A stretch of DNA of 64,000 nucleotides from Trinickia caryophylli (GTDB lineage: Bacteria > Pseudomonadota > Gammaproteobacteria > Burkholderiales > Burkholderiaceae): the NCBI RefSeq assembly GCF_034424545.1, contig NZ_CP139970.1, forward strand, positions 2,356,001 through 2,420,000, given 5' to 3'. Positions 29,286-40,320 of the stretch are shown one piece after another. Position numbers and translations under genes: made by a program. Below the pieces are notes generated by a model. It saw nothing but the letters and a program-made list of their open reading frames with translations, was not told where the DNA came from and searched no databases. The stretch's first letter is position 1. Each line of letters starts with the position of its first letter.

Positions 29286-30998
29286 TTATTGGGGCGGACG
29301 GCGGTTCGCAATTCGATGTGCGACAAACCGTTGCAGGAAGAGCTGGCGCGCGTCGATCAGGCGGTCGCGAAGCGTATAGGGCGAGGTCCCGATGACCTGA
29401 CAAGCGGTGCCGTTAGCCTGTTCGTGCGCGACGGGCCAGTCGGGAAGCATCGACTTCGCGGCGCTGGCCGTCGGATTCGATATCAGTGACGGTAGACCCG
29501 GCCGCCAGTTCGGTTTGCCGCTGCGGATGAACTGCACGAGGTAACGCGAGAAGATGCTCGACACCCGGTGGTCGTCCTGCCCCCAGCCTTCTTCGGGCAC
29601 CCGATCGAGATTGTTGAGCGCATATTCGATCTCGGCGGCGTGAGCGGCCCCGTTTGCTGGCCGGCGCTGCGGTTCGCCGCCTGGTGGCGCGTCGGGACGC
29701 GGCTGCACGTAGTAATAGCAGTAGACGGGCATCTGCCCGGTCTTACGATGCAGGTCCATCCATCGCCAGGTGCTGTGCGTCACGAAAAGATCGCTGGCGA
29801 GCGCGGTGCCCGAGCGCATGACTTGTTGCGGGTCGTTGCCGGGGTAATGGAGCAGCGCTTCGTCGGCCCAATCGCCGAACAGCGTTTTGACGGCATTGCG
29901 CCAGTTTTCAGGAGTGGGCGAAGCGCTTTGCAGTACTTCCGGGAAGTCGCTTTCCTGCGAGTTCGTACCGAGCAGCAGCGGTACCCGCGCTTGCGCGCCG
30001 TCGCGGAAAATCGATTCGGGCGACGCCCGCAGGAAATGGCCGTCGATACTCGGCCAGAATGGGAAGGCCGGATCTTCGTCTTCCGCGTTTTGTGTGACGG
30101 TCGCGAGCAGCAGTTTCTCGGCGTCGAGCGTGCGCAGCGCCTCGAGCGAAGGCGCGCCGACGCGTCGCGCGAACGCGCCGGCAAAGTGCTCGGCCCGCCC
30201 GCGCGACCAGAAGTGCAGCGGGGCGAACGCACCGCCGCTTTGGCCGATCGCGCGCGTGAACAAATCGCGCGAAAGCGGTGATGCCATATGGGCGCTGACG
30301 GAAACGGCACCCGCTGATTCGCCCGCGATCGTGATTCGCGTTGGGTCGCCGCCAAAGCGCGCGATGTTCTCGCGTACCCAACGCAACGCGGCGTGCTGGT
30401 CGAGCAGGCCGTAATTGCCGGACCCGCCAGACGACGATTCGCTTCGCGCGTCGGGATGCGCCATGAACCCGAATACGCCGAGCCGATAGTTCACCGTGAC
30501 GGTGACGACGCGCCTCGCGGCAAAGTTTGCGCCGTCGTATCGCGGCTCCGAGCCGTCGCCGGCCACGAAGCCACCGCCGTGGAAATAGATGAGCACGGGC
30601 ACCCTTTCTTCAGCGTCGGTCGCCGGTGCCCAAACGTTCAGATAGAGACAGTCTTCGCTCATTTCCTTCGAGCGGAACGTCATGCGGCCCAGGGGCCGCT
30701 GCATGCAGCGGGGGCCGAAATTCTTCGCGTCGCGCACGCCGGCCCATCGCGCGAGCGGCTGCGGTTCACGCCAGCGCATGTCGCCTATGGGTGGTGCCGC
30801 GTAAGGGATGCCGAGAAAGGCGTGCACGGCCTTGCCGCCGGCATTGGTCCGGGCGCCTTCGATGACGCCTTGCGGCAGCACGACGCGCGGCGCGAGCGGC
30901 GACGGCGGCGCCGCCGTGCACGTCAACGCGGGCGAAAGCGACATGCAACATGCGGCAACGGCCTGGGCCGTTGCCCGCTTGGGGCGGAGCGGTCTCAT
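29286..30998 (-). CDS. Exported type-B carboxylesterase, array copy 5 (catalytic Ser present)
   Basis: A 570-residue esterase, first gene of the array in transcription order. It has a signal peptide (AVAACCMSLSPALTCTAAPP). The catalytic machinery looks complete: HGGGF (140-144), Ser228 in the canonical IAGESAGAVS, Glu in GTNSQESDF and His in GAAHAAEIEYAL. The open frame runs 14 codons further upstream, but AGGAGG 7 nt before ATG 30998 and the signal peptide favour this start. Confidence 0.92.
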   Translation of the reverse strand: MRPLRPKRATAQAVAACCMSLSPALTCTAAPPSPLAPRVVLPQGVIEGARTNAGGKAVHAFLGIPYAAPPIGDMRWREPQPLARWAGVRDAKNFGPRCMQRPLGRMTFRSKEMSEDCLYLNVWAPATDAEERVPVLIYFHGGGFVAGDGSEPRYDGANFAARRVVTVTVNYRLGVFGFMAHPDARSESSSGGSGNYGLLDQHAALRWVRENIARFGGDPTRITIAGESAGAVSVSAHMASPLSRDLFTRAIGQSGGAFAPLHFWSRGRAEHFAGAFARRVGAPSLEALRTLDAEKLLLATVTQNAEDEDPAFPFWPSIDGHFLRASPESIFRDGAQARVPLLLGTNSQESDFPEVLQSASPTPENWRNAVKTLFGDWADEALLHYPGNDPQQVMRSGTALASDLFVTHSTWRWMDLHRKTGQMPVYCYYYVQPRPDAPPGGEPQRRPANGAAHAAEIEYALNNLDRVPEEGWGQDDHRVSSIFSRYLVQFIRSGKPNWRPGLPSLISNPTASAAKSMLPDWPVAHEQANGTACQVIGTSPYTLRDRLIDARQLFLQRFVAHRIANRRPPQ

Positions 30999-31077
30999 CA
31001 ATCGCCTCCTGGTGATCGGATACCCGGTCGAAAGAAACACCCACGGTGGGGTGGCTTTCGATGATCCGGCGAGGCGC

Positions 31078-31109
31078 TTTCGAGACGAACTGGATTTCGA
31101 AAATCGGAC
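31078..31109 (-). promoter_or_regulatory. Shared upstream element of esterase copy 5
   Basis: GTCCGATTT (31101-31109), 15 nt, TCTCGAAA (31078-31085) on the coding strand, 102 nt before the start. This is the best match to the element also seen before copies 1 and 2. An AT-rich stretch follows at 31148-31180. The 250-bp gap has no gene. Confidence 0.6.
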
Positions 31110-31248
31110 GCGATGAAGTTGCGTGTCGGCCTACAAAGGAGGCACGCAATTATTTTCGATAGACGGCGTTTTTAAAATCGACGCGCACTCGCGCAGCGCA
31201 CGGACGGCGGGCTGGGGGCGGTGTGCCGCGCGGGAGCCGGTGCGGCGG

Positions 31249-32238
31249 CTAGCGATTGCGCGTGGGCCGCGCGGTGGACGGCTTGACGCCGGGGTAGGCT
31301 GGCAGGCTCTCGACGGCGACGCCGCGGGCCTTGGCATAGAGCGCGAGCATGTCGGGCAGGCGCTTGAGGATATCGAGCCTGCGCGACTCGGAGTATGGGT
31401 GCGCGCGGATGAGCCCGGTGCCGCGCTCGCTCCGCGTTGCGGCGGCGAGCTTGTCCCACAGCGAGACCGCCGCGCGCGGGTCGAATCCGGCGCGCGCGGC
31501 GATGTCGCTGCCGATGACATCGGCCTCGGTTTCGTCTGTCGCGTCGTACCGCATCGAGAGAATCGGCGCGCCTAGTTCCGACGCGGGCGCGGGCGGCGCG
31601 CCGTCGAATTCGGTCACGCCGAAAAGCTGAGGCAGCGGACTCGTGCCGAACGGTGTTTGCTGCGCGCTCAGCCGCTCGCGAACCTGCTCGCGCAGCGCGT
31701 GCGCGATCATATGCCCGAACAGCACGCCGAGTTCGTCGTCTTTCAGGCTGATGCGGTCGAGCAGCCCCCCGTAGACGACGAGCTTGCCGCCCGGCAGGCA
31801 GAACACGCCGATTTCGCGCGAGCGCACGACGTTGACCTCCCAGCGCCATTCCTTCACGCGGTCGCTCCACTTGCCCGCGAACGGGGCGATGCGCATCGCG
31901 ATCGAGCGCACGCGTTCGACGCGTGCATCCTCCGCAGGCATCAGGCGGCCCTCGCTGCGCGCACGCTCGATCAGCTGCGTGTATTCGGCGGCGGACTGGG
32001 CTTCGACGAGCGGCGACGGCAGCAGGTTGCGAAACATCGGCCCGTTGCCAAACCGCACGACAGGCTCGGAGGAATAGGCCGCCGAGCCGGCTGCCGATTG
32101 GCTCGCTCCCACGCCGGGGCTGCCGCCGGTCGGGCGGGTGGGTTGCGAAGCCGCGAACCCGGATGCGGAGCAGGCGAGAATCGAGGCCGATACGGCGAGC
32201 GTTGCGCGACGGCGCAGGGCTGCTGCGGCCCGCTTCAT
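31249..32238 (-). CDS. Exported M48-family metalloprotease homologue with HEXXH changed to HMIAH
   Basis: A 329-residue M48 (BepA/Oma1-like) protein with a signal peptide near ATLAVSASILACSAS; the Cys may be a lipobox, giving a lipoprotein. The zinc-binding helix is ELGVLFGHMIAHALREQ (His176, His180). The third-ligand block is DETEADVIGSDIAARAGFDP (Glu236). The catalytic Glu that should follow the first His is Met177, so all three metal ligands remain but the general base is lost. ATG 32238 overlaps the ampG stop (ATGA); an alternative ATG lies five codons upstream. Confidence 0.88.
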   Translation of the reverse strand: MKRAAAALRRRATLAVSASILACSASGFAASQPTRPTGGSPGVGASQSAAGSAAYSSEPVVRFGNGPMFRNLLPSPLVEAQSAAEYTQLIERARSEGRLMPAEDARVERVRSIAMRIAPFAGKWSDRVKEWRWEVNVVRSREIGVFCLPGGKLVVYGGLLDRISLKDDELGVLFGHMIAHALREQVRERLSAQQTPFGTSPLPQLFGVTEFDGAPPAPASELGAPILSMRYDATDETEADVIGSDIAARAGFDPRAAVSLWDKLAAATRSERGTGLIRAHPYSESRRLDILKRLPDMLALYAKARGVAVESLPAYPGVKPSTARPTRNR

Positions 32239-33521
32239 GGACGCGAGCGCCATGGCGCGATTTTCGGCAGCAGCAGCATGCCGGGTACGGCGAGAACCGC
32301 GCACACGAGGAAATAATCGAACCACCCGATCTTCGTGACGATGAAGCCGCTGGCGGCGGACGCGACGGTGCGCGGCACCGAGGCGAGGCTCGTGAAGAGC
32401 GCGAACTGCGTGGCCGTATAGCGCGAGTCGGTCGTACTTGCAATGTAGGCCGTGAACGCGGCGAGCGTGAGCCCGGTGGCGAACGTCTCGAAGCCGTAGA
32501 TCAGCGCGAGCGCGGCGGGCGACGGGCCGATTTTCGCGAGCCAGGCGAAGCCGAGGGTGGAGACGATCTGCACCACGCCGAAGATCCACAGCCCGCGCGC
32601 GATGCCGATCTTGACGAGCCACGCGCCGCCGATGATGCCGCCGGCCAGGCTCGCCCAGAACGCCGTGGTTTTCGCAATCACGCCGATCTCGGTCTTGTTG
32701 AAGCCGATATCGAGGAAGAACGACGTCGAAAGCGTCGTCGCCATCGTATCGCCCAGCTTGTAGAGGAAGATGAACGCGAGCACGAGCAACGCGGCCGCCA
32801 GGCCGTCGCGCGAAACGAATTCGGCGAAGGGCTGCACGATCGCTTCGCGCAGATTTTTCGGCGGCGCGCCGTGTACTTGCGGCTCCTTGACGACGAGCGT
32901 GAGCACGATGCCGGGCAGCATGAACGCTGCCGTGGCCGCGAATACGGCGGTCCACGGCAGATGATCGGAGAGAATCAGCGAAAGCGAGCCGGGAATCAGC
33001 GCGGCGACCTTGTACGCGTTGACGTGCACGGCATTGCCGAGCCCCAGTTCGGTATCGGCGAGAAGCTCGCGGCGATAGGCGTCGATGACGATGTCCTGGC
33101 TTGCGCCGAAGAAGGCCACGAGCGCCGTCAGGGCTGCGACGGTCCAGATCGCGTCGCGCGGAGAAACGAAACCGAGCGACGCGATAGCGCCGGCCACGAG
33201 CAACTGCGTGACGAACATCCATCCGCGCCGGCGCCCGGGGCGCCACCCGGGCAGCCGCGGCACGTAGCGGTCCATGAGCGGCGCCCAGATGAACTTCCAC
33301 GTGTACGGGAACTGGATCAGCGCGAACAGGCCGATCTCCTTGAGATTGACGCCTTCGCTGCGCAGCCAGGCCTGTACGAGATAGACGAGCGTGAAAAGCG
33401 GCAACCCCGACGTGAAGCCGAGAAACACGCAGATCAGCATGTGCCGGTTGAGGAACGCCCGCCAGCCGGGATGGTCGTCGTGCGCGGTCAGTGCACCGGG
33501 CTCGTGCGGCGGGTTAGGCAT
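32235..33521 (-). CDS. ampG: AmpG-type muropeptide permease (MFS)
   Basis: A 428-residue inner-membrane transporter with 12 predicted helices that imports GlcNAc-anhydroMurNAc peptides for wall recycling. Family features: FLGFTSGLPLFTLVYLVQAWLRSEGVNLKEIGLFAL, then YTWKFIWAPLMDRYVPRLPGWRPGRRRGWM, and FGASQDIVIDAYRRELL. Coupled to the downstream M48 gene by an ATGA overlap. The pairing of wall recycling with an envelope protease homologue is suggestive only. Confidence 0.92.
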   Translation of the reverse strand: MPNPPHEPGALTAHDDHPGWRAFLNRHMLICVFLGFTSGLPLFTLVYLVQAWLRSEGVNLKEIGLFALIQFPYTWKFIWAPLMDRYVPRLPGWRPGRRRGWMFVTQLLVAGAIASLGFVSPRDAIWTVAALTALVAFFGASQDIVIDAYRRELLADTELGLGNAVHVNAYKVAALIPGSLSLILSDHLPWTAVFAATAAFMLPGIVLTLVVKEPQVHGAPPKNLREAIVQPFAEFVSRDGLAAALLVLAFIFLYKLGDTMATTLSTSFFLDIGFNKTEIGVIAKTTAFWASLAGGIIGGAWLVKIGIARGLWIFGVVQIVSTLGFAWLAKIGPSPAALALIYGFETFATGLTLAAFTAYIASTTDSRYTATQFALFTSLASVPRTVASAASGFIVTKIGWFDYFLVCAVLAVPGMLLLPKIAPWRSRP

Positions 33522-33560
33522 ATCTCGTTTGATGGTCGGCCTCTTCGAAGCGGCGTGGCA

Positions 33561-34190
33561 TCAGCCGGACGACAGGCTCGGCTGACTGCTTCTTACGCGG
33601 TAGACCGCAAGACTACCACGCCAGTTCGCGCCCCAGCGCACCGTGCGGCCTTCATGGAGCACGATGCGATCGAGGATCTCGATGCCGACTTCGGGGGCCA
33701 GAGCCTCGAAATCCTTGATCGTCAGCACGCGTACGTTCGGCGTGTTGTGCCACTGATAGGGCAGCGACTTTGATACCGGCATACGCCCCCGAAGCACTGA
33801 AAGCCGGTGCGGCCAGTAGCCGAAGTTCGGGAAGGACACGATGCATTCCTTGCCCACGCGCGCCGTTTCGCGCAGGATCGCGGCAGTCTGGTGGATCGTT
33901 TGCAGCGTTTGCGACAGGATGGCGAAGTCGAAGCTGCCGTCCTCGAAGAGCCGCAGGCCGTCCTCGAGATTTTGCTGGATCACGTTCACGCCATGCTTGA
34001 CGCAGGCGAGCACGCCCGCATCGTTGATCTCGATGCCGTAGCCGCGCACCTCCAGTTCTTCGCCGAGCAGCGCCAGCAGGGCACCGTCGCCGCAGCCGAG
34101 GTCGAGCACTGTCGATCTCGGCTCGACCCAGCGCGCGATCGCACGGAAGTCGGCTCGTGTGGAGAGCGAATCGATGACGGTCTGATTCAT
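33561..34190 (-). CDS. metW: Methionine biosynthesis protein MetW
   Basis: A 209-residue SAM-methyltransferase-fold protein that pairs with MetX in methionine synthesis. It shows motif [16 protein letters not shown], then [29 protein letters not shown] and [33 protein letters not shown], all characteristic of MetW. ATG 34190 overlaps the metX stop (ATGA), the usual metXW arrangement. Confidence 0.95.
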   Translation of the reverse strand: MNQTVIDSLSTRADFRAIARWVEPRSTVLDLGCGDGALLALLGEELEVRGYGIEINDAGVLACVKHGVNVIQQNLEDGLRLFEDGSFDFAILSQTLQTIHQTAAILRETARVGKECIVSFPNFGYWPHRLSVLRGRMPVSKSLPYQWHNTPNVRVLTIKDFEALAPEVGIEILDRIVLHEGRTVRWGANWRGSLAVYRVRSSQPSLSSG

Positions 34191-35338
34191 GCGCCGACCT
34201 CCTCGGCAATGCGTTCGTAATAGGCACGCATCACGTTGTGATAACGCGCGTCGTCGAGCAGGAAGGCATCGTGGCCGTGAGGCGCGTCGATCTCCGCATA
34301 GGTGACGCGGCGCTTGTTGTCGAGCAGCGATTTGACGATCTCGCGCGAGCGCGCCGGCGCGAACCGCCAGTCGGTCGTGAAGCTGACGACGAGGTACTGC
34401 GCGCGAGTGTGCGCGAGCGAGGCCGTCAGATCGCCGCCGCAGGCGCGGGCAGGGTCGAAATAGTCGAGCGCGCGCGTGATGAGCAGGTAGGTGTTCGCGT
34501 CGAAATAATCGGCGAATTTGTCTCCCTGGTAGCGCAGGTACGACTCGACCTCGAACTCGACGTCGAAATTGAAGTTGTACGCGGCGGCGGCGGCCGAGCC
34601 GTTCTCGCGGCGCAGCGCACGGCCGAACTTGGTGGCCATGTCGTCGTCGGACAGGTAGGTGATGTGCCCGATCATGCGGGCGACACGCAAGCCGCGCCGG
34701 GGTTTCACGCCGTGGGCGTAATAGTCGCCGCCATGAAAGTCGGGATCGGAAAGAATCGCCGAGCGTGCCACTTCGTTGAAGGCGATGTTCTGCGCCGAGA
34801 GCTTTGGTGTCGAGGCGATGTCGATGCAGTGGGCGACGCGCTCCGGGTACATCATGCTCCAGGCCAGCGCCTGCATGCCGCCGAGGCTGCCGCCCATGAC
34901 GGCGGCGAAGCGCTCGATGCCGAAGGCGTCGGCCACGCGAGCCTGGGCGTTCACCCAATCCTCGACGGTCACCACGGGAAAGCTGGCGCCGTACGGCCGG
35001 CCGGTCCCGGGGTTCACGCTCATCGGGCCGGTCGAGCCGAAACACGAGCCGAGGTTGTTCACGCCGATGACGAAAAAGCGATTGGTGTCGAGCGGCTTGC
35101 CGGGCCCGACCATGTTGTCCCACCAGCCGACGTTCTTGGGCTCGCCGGCATAGACGCCGGCGACGTGATGCGATGCGTTGAGCGCGTGACAGACGAGCAC
35201 CGCGTTCGAGCGCGCGGCATTGAGGGTGCCGTACGTTTCGACGACGAGCTCGTACCCGGCGAGCGCACTGCCGTTTTGCAGCGCGAGCGGCTCGCTGAAC
35301 TGCATGCGTTGTGGAGCGACGATACCGATCGATTCCAT
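34187..35338 (-). CDS. metX: Homoserine O-acyltransferase MetX
   Basis: A 383-residue alpha/beta-hydrolase-fold enzyme that acylates homoserine, the first step of methionine synthesis. In Burkholderiaceae MetX usually uses succinyl-CoA, but the acyl donor is not proven from sequence. Motifs: [38 protein letters not shown], nucleophile in [15 protein letters not shown], and catalytic Asp/His near the end ([19 protein letters not shown]). Start ATG 35338 lies 5 nt after GGCGG, in a leader with a probable SAM-II riboswitch. Confidence 0.95.
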   Translation of the reverse strand: MESIGIVAPQRMQFSEPLALQNGSALAGYELVVETYGTLNAARSNAVLVCHALNASHHVAGVYAGEPKNVGWWDNMVGPGKPLDTNRFFVIGVNNLGSCFGSTGPMSVNPGTGRPYGASFPVVTVEDWVNAQARVADAFGIERFAAVMGGSLGGMQALAWSMMYPERVAHCIDIASTPKLSAQNIAFNEVARSAILSDPDFHGGDYYAHGVKPRRGLRVARMIGHITYLSDDDMATKFGRALRRENGSAAAAAYNFNFDVEFEVESYLRYQGDKFADYFDANTYLLITRALDYFDPARACGGDLTASLAHTRAQYLVVSFTTDWRFAPARSREIVKSLLDNKRRVTYAEIDAPHGHDAFLLDDARYHNVMRAYYERIAEEVGA

Positions 35339-35343
35339 TCATT

Positions 35344-35487
35344 CCGCCTTCTGACTGGGCGGCTAAATGGTGTCGGCGGGCGCGGGCGGTGAGGTGCGCG
35401 GCTGACGACCTCTTTAGCCGCATTTGTAATGAATCCTTCCCTTGGAAGAATTCGCGCGCCCGCAATCGAGTCGACAAATCGGCGCGC
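35344..35487 (-). promoter_or_regulatory. Probable SAM-II riboswitch and switching stem upstream of metX
   Basis: Reading the minus strand from 35487: stem GCGCGCC / GGCGCGC encloses a loop that begins GATTTG and ends ATTGCG. Then an extra hairpin (GAATTCTTCC / GGAAGGATTC, one U-G). Then CAAATGCGGCTAAAGAGG, very close to the SAM-II core AAATGTAGCTAAAAAGG. The loop ATTTG can pair with CAAAT as the pseudoknot. GCGGCTAAA (35413-35421) can alternatively pair with TTTAGCCGC (35359-35367). The latter overlaps CCGCC, which can pair with the GGCGG Shine-Dalgarno (35344-35348). This gives a plausible translational switch. Confidence 0.75.
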
Positions 35488-35611
35488 AACCGTGCCCCGG
35501 TGCCCCGGTGCTTTTGGGCGATCCCGGGCAACCCCTGGCACGGACATGGCTTCGAGGCATGCCGCACCGGAACGGTAGACGGCAAAGGATAGCGGAAAAC
35601 CCGGTCGGGCG

Positions 35612-36286
35612 CTATTGGAGAATCAGGTGCAGCTGTGCGTCGGCTTGCTCCGACGGCGCACGCGTAAAACCGCTTCGTGCAAAGCGGTGCCAGCGGCCAA
35701 CCACGTAGCTGACGAGCAGGCTGGCTCGCACGCCCGGATCGTAATCGGCCGGCAGCGGCGTGGCGGCGCCGCCGGCATTGGCTTCGAGCAGGGCGAGCCG
35801 CAGGCACTGCTTTATCGATGCCTCGATGCGCTCGAGCATCTGGGTGACGCGCTCGGTAAGGCGCTCGTGCTCGCCGACGAGTGCTTCGCCGGTCAGCACG
35901 CGTGTCATGCCGGGGTTGCGGGCGGCGAAATTGAGCAGCATCATCCCGATCGCCCGCGCCTGCAGGACGCCATCCGGCTCCTTGGCGGCGATCTGGTTGA
36001 CGAGGCTGAAGAAAGTCGTCTCGATGAACTCGATGAGCGCCTCGAACATCTGCGCCTTGCTCGCGAATTGGCGATAAAGTGCCGCTTCCGAGACGCCCAG
36101 GCGCGCAGCCAGCGCGGCCGTCGTGATCTTTTCGCCTTTGGGCGCCTCGAGCATCGAGGCGAGCGTCTGCAGGATATGGACGCGCCGCTCGCCCGGTTTC
36201 ATGCGGGTGGGGCGAGTGCCCGCACCGGCTGCCGCTGCCGCTGCGGCACCGTCTGCGATCGCTTCCGGCCGCTCAGTCGACTCCAT
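35612..36286 (-). CDS. slmA: Nucleoid occlusion factor SlmA (TetR family)
   Basis: A 224-residue TetR-family DNA-binding protein that blocks FtsZ assembly over the nucleoid. After a low-complexity Ala-rich N-terminus it has the HTH region RRVHILQTLASMLEAPKGEKITTAALAARLGVSEAALYRQFASKAQMFEALIEFIE, a close SlmA match. The C-terminal block VSYVVGRWHRFARSGFTRAPSE is diagnostic. The start overlaps the end of the HAD gene by 14 nt. It is unlike a local drug-efflux TetR because no divergent transporter is present. Confidence 0.93.
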   Translation of the reverse strand: MESTERPEAIADGAAAAAAAGAGTRPTRMKPGERRVHILQTLASMLEAPKGEKITTAALAARLGVSEAALYRQFASKAQMFEALIEFIETTFFSLVNQIAAKEPDGVLQARAIGMMLLNFAARNPGMTRVLTGEALVGEHERLTERVTQMLERIEASIKQCLRLALLEANAGGAATPLPADYDPGVRASLLVSYVVGRWHRFARSGFTRAPSEQADAQLHLILQ

Positions 36287-37052
36287 ATCCGCTCCGCGAG
36301 GTGACCCGTCGGAGCGATTTTAACGAACGAATGCGTCGATCGACATAGTGCGGGCGGCCGGTACCCGGCACACGGGCCGGGCCGCCCGATTTGGCGGCCG
36401 GCGCGAGCAGGTGCCCCACGATCCAGACCGTGCCGATTCCGAGCCGGCGATAGCGCTTCAGGTGCCCACGCGTGTCTTCCACGAGCACCGCCCGGGCAAG
36501 ATCGACGCGTGCGCCGCGCAGCACGTGCCGCAACATTGGCAGATCGGGCTTCGCGTGCCAGCGCCCGCGCCGGCGCATGTGCTCGATCGCGATCACGCGC
36601 TCGAACAGGCGGGTGAGGCCGAGCTCGTCCAGCACCGCCGTGGCGTAGGCCTCGGGGGCATTCGTCAGCACGATCTTGCGCCCGGGCAGTGCCGCGACGA
36701 GCCGGGCCACGCCGCGCTCGGCCCGCAACATCGTGCCGAGCTCGGGCAGCGTATGGGCAACGCGCAGGAATTCGTGCGGATCGATCGGGTGATGGCGTGC
36801 AAGGCCGAGCAGTGTCGCGCCGTAGCGTCTGACATAGCCGAGCCGCAGGCGGTCGGCCTCGGGGCGCTCGACGCCGAGCGCTTCGATGATGTAGCGCGTC
36901 ATCGCCTCGTTGATCGCGGGAAAGATCGCGTGCGAGGCGCGGTGCAGCGTGTTGTCGAGGTCGAAGAGCCAGACCGGGGCCGGGCGGGAGCCGGGAGCGG
37001 GGCCGGGGCGGCGCGCGGCCGGGCGGTGTCGGCGCGAATGCAGGCGGGGCAT
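36273..37052 (-). CDS. HAD-family hydrolase, pyrimidine 5'-nucleotidase type
   Basis: A 259-residue HAD phosphatase. Motif I is WLFDLDNTLHRAS (nucleophile and acid Asp), motif II is KIVLTNAPEAYA, motif III Lys is in RWHAKPDLPML and motif IV is VLVEDTRGHLKRY. The helical cap shows GYVRRYGATLLGLARHHPIDPHEFL, as in SDT1/YjjG-like pyrimidine 5'-nucleotidases. N- and C-termini are Arg-rich. It lies between argB and slmA and overlaps slmA. Confidence 0.88.
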   Translation of the reverse strand: MPRLHSRRHRPAARRPGPAPGSRPAPVWLFDLDNTLHRASHAIFPAINEAMTRYIIEALGVERPEADRLRLGYVRRYGATLLGLARHHPIDPHEFLRVAHTLPELGTMLRAERGVARLVAALPGRKIVLTNAPEAYATAVLDELGLTRLFERVIAIEHMRRRGRWHAKPDLPMLRHVLRGARVDLARAVLVEDTRGHLKRYRRLGIGTVWIVGHLLAPAAKSGGPARVPGTGRPHYVDRRIRSLKSLRRVTSRSGYGVD

Positions 37053-37102
37053 GGGCGTGGAGCGCGCGCCGGAGTGCTGGCCGGCGCGCTTTGGCTTTGT
37101 GC

Positions 37103-39698
<2,596 letters not shown>

Positions 39699-39700
39699 CG

Positions 39701-40243
39701 ATGAGCGATACCAATTTTCTCGTCATCGACGACGACGAAGTCTTCGCGGGCATACTGGCCCGTGGGCTGACGCGCCGCGGCTACAACGTGCTTCAGGCGC
39801 ACAACGCGCAGGATGCGATCAAGCTCGCGAACGAGCACAAGTTCGAACTGATGACGGTCGATCTGCATCTCGGCGGCGATTCGGGCCTGAACCTCGTTGC
39901 GCCGCTGCGCGAGCTGCAGCCCGATGCGCGCATGCTCGTGCTGACGGGCTATGCGAGCATTGCCACGGCGGTGCAGGCGGTCAAGGATGGCGCCGACAAC
40001 TATCTGGCCAAGCCGGCCAACGTCGAGTCGATCCTGGTCGCACTGAAAGCCGAGGCGAGCGCAGAGCAGGCCGAGGCCGCGATCGAGAACCCGACGCTGC
40101 TCTCGGTGGCGCGGCTCGAGTGGGAACATATCCAGCGCGCGCTGGCCGAGAACGGCGGCAATATTTCGGCGACGGCGCGTGCGCTGAACATGCATCGGCG
40201 CACGTTGCAGCGCAAGCTGGCGAAGCGGCCGGTGAAGCAGTAG
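39701..40243 (+). CDS. regA: Response regulator RegA/PrrA/ActR type
   Basis: A 180-residue regulator and cognate partner of RegB. Receiver domain: FLVIDDDEVFAGIL acidic pocket, phospho-acceptor Asp in LMTVDLHLGGDSGL, and Lys in NYLAKPANVESIL. The C-terminal Fis-like HTH is NGGNISATARALNMHRRTLQRKLAKRP, the near-invariant RegA DNA-binding motif. GGGAGA precedes ATG 39701. RegBA controls redox-dependent processes in other proteobacteria, so a link to the nos genes in this window is possible but not shown. An 8-bp hairpin without T-tract (40291-40316) lies beyond the stop. Confidence 0.94.
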   Translation: MSDTNFLVIDDDEVFAGILARGLTRRGYNVLQAHNAQDAIKLANEHKFELMTVDLHLGGDSGLNLVAPLRELQPDARMLVLTGYASIATAVQAVKDGADNYLAKPANVESILVALKAEASAEQAEAAIENPTLLSVARLEWEHIQRALAENGGNISATARALNMHRRTLQRKLAKRPVKQ

Positions 40244-40320
40244 ATCGCCGCGGGGCGCATTCGGCGTCATGCGCCGCATCGCATGGGTGAGCGAAGCCGG
40301 ACGACGCTGGCTTCGCTTGC

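Noticed and set aside
21570..31248. Mobile element carrying the esterase array
   Set aside because: I saw no transposase, integrase, terminal inverted repeats or tRNA attachment site at either border.
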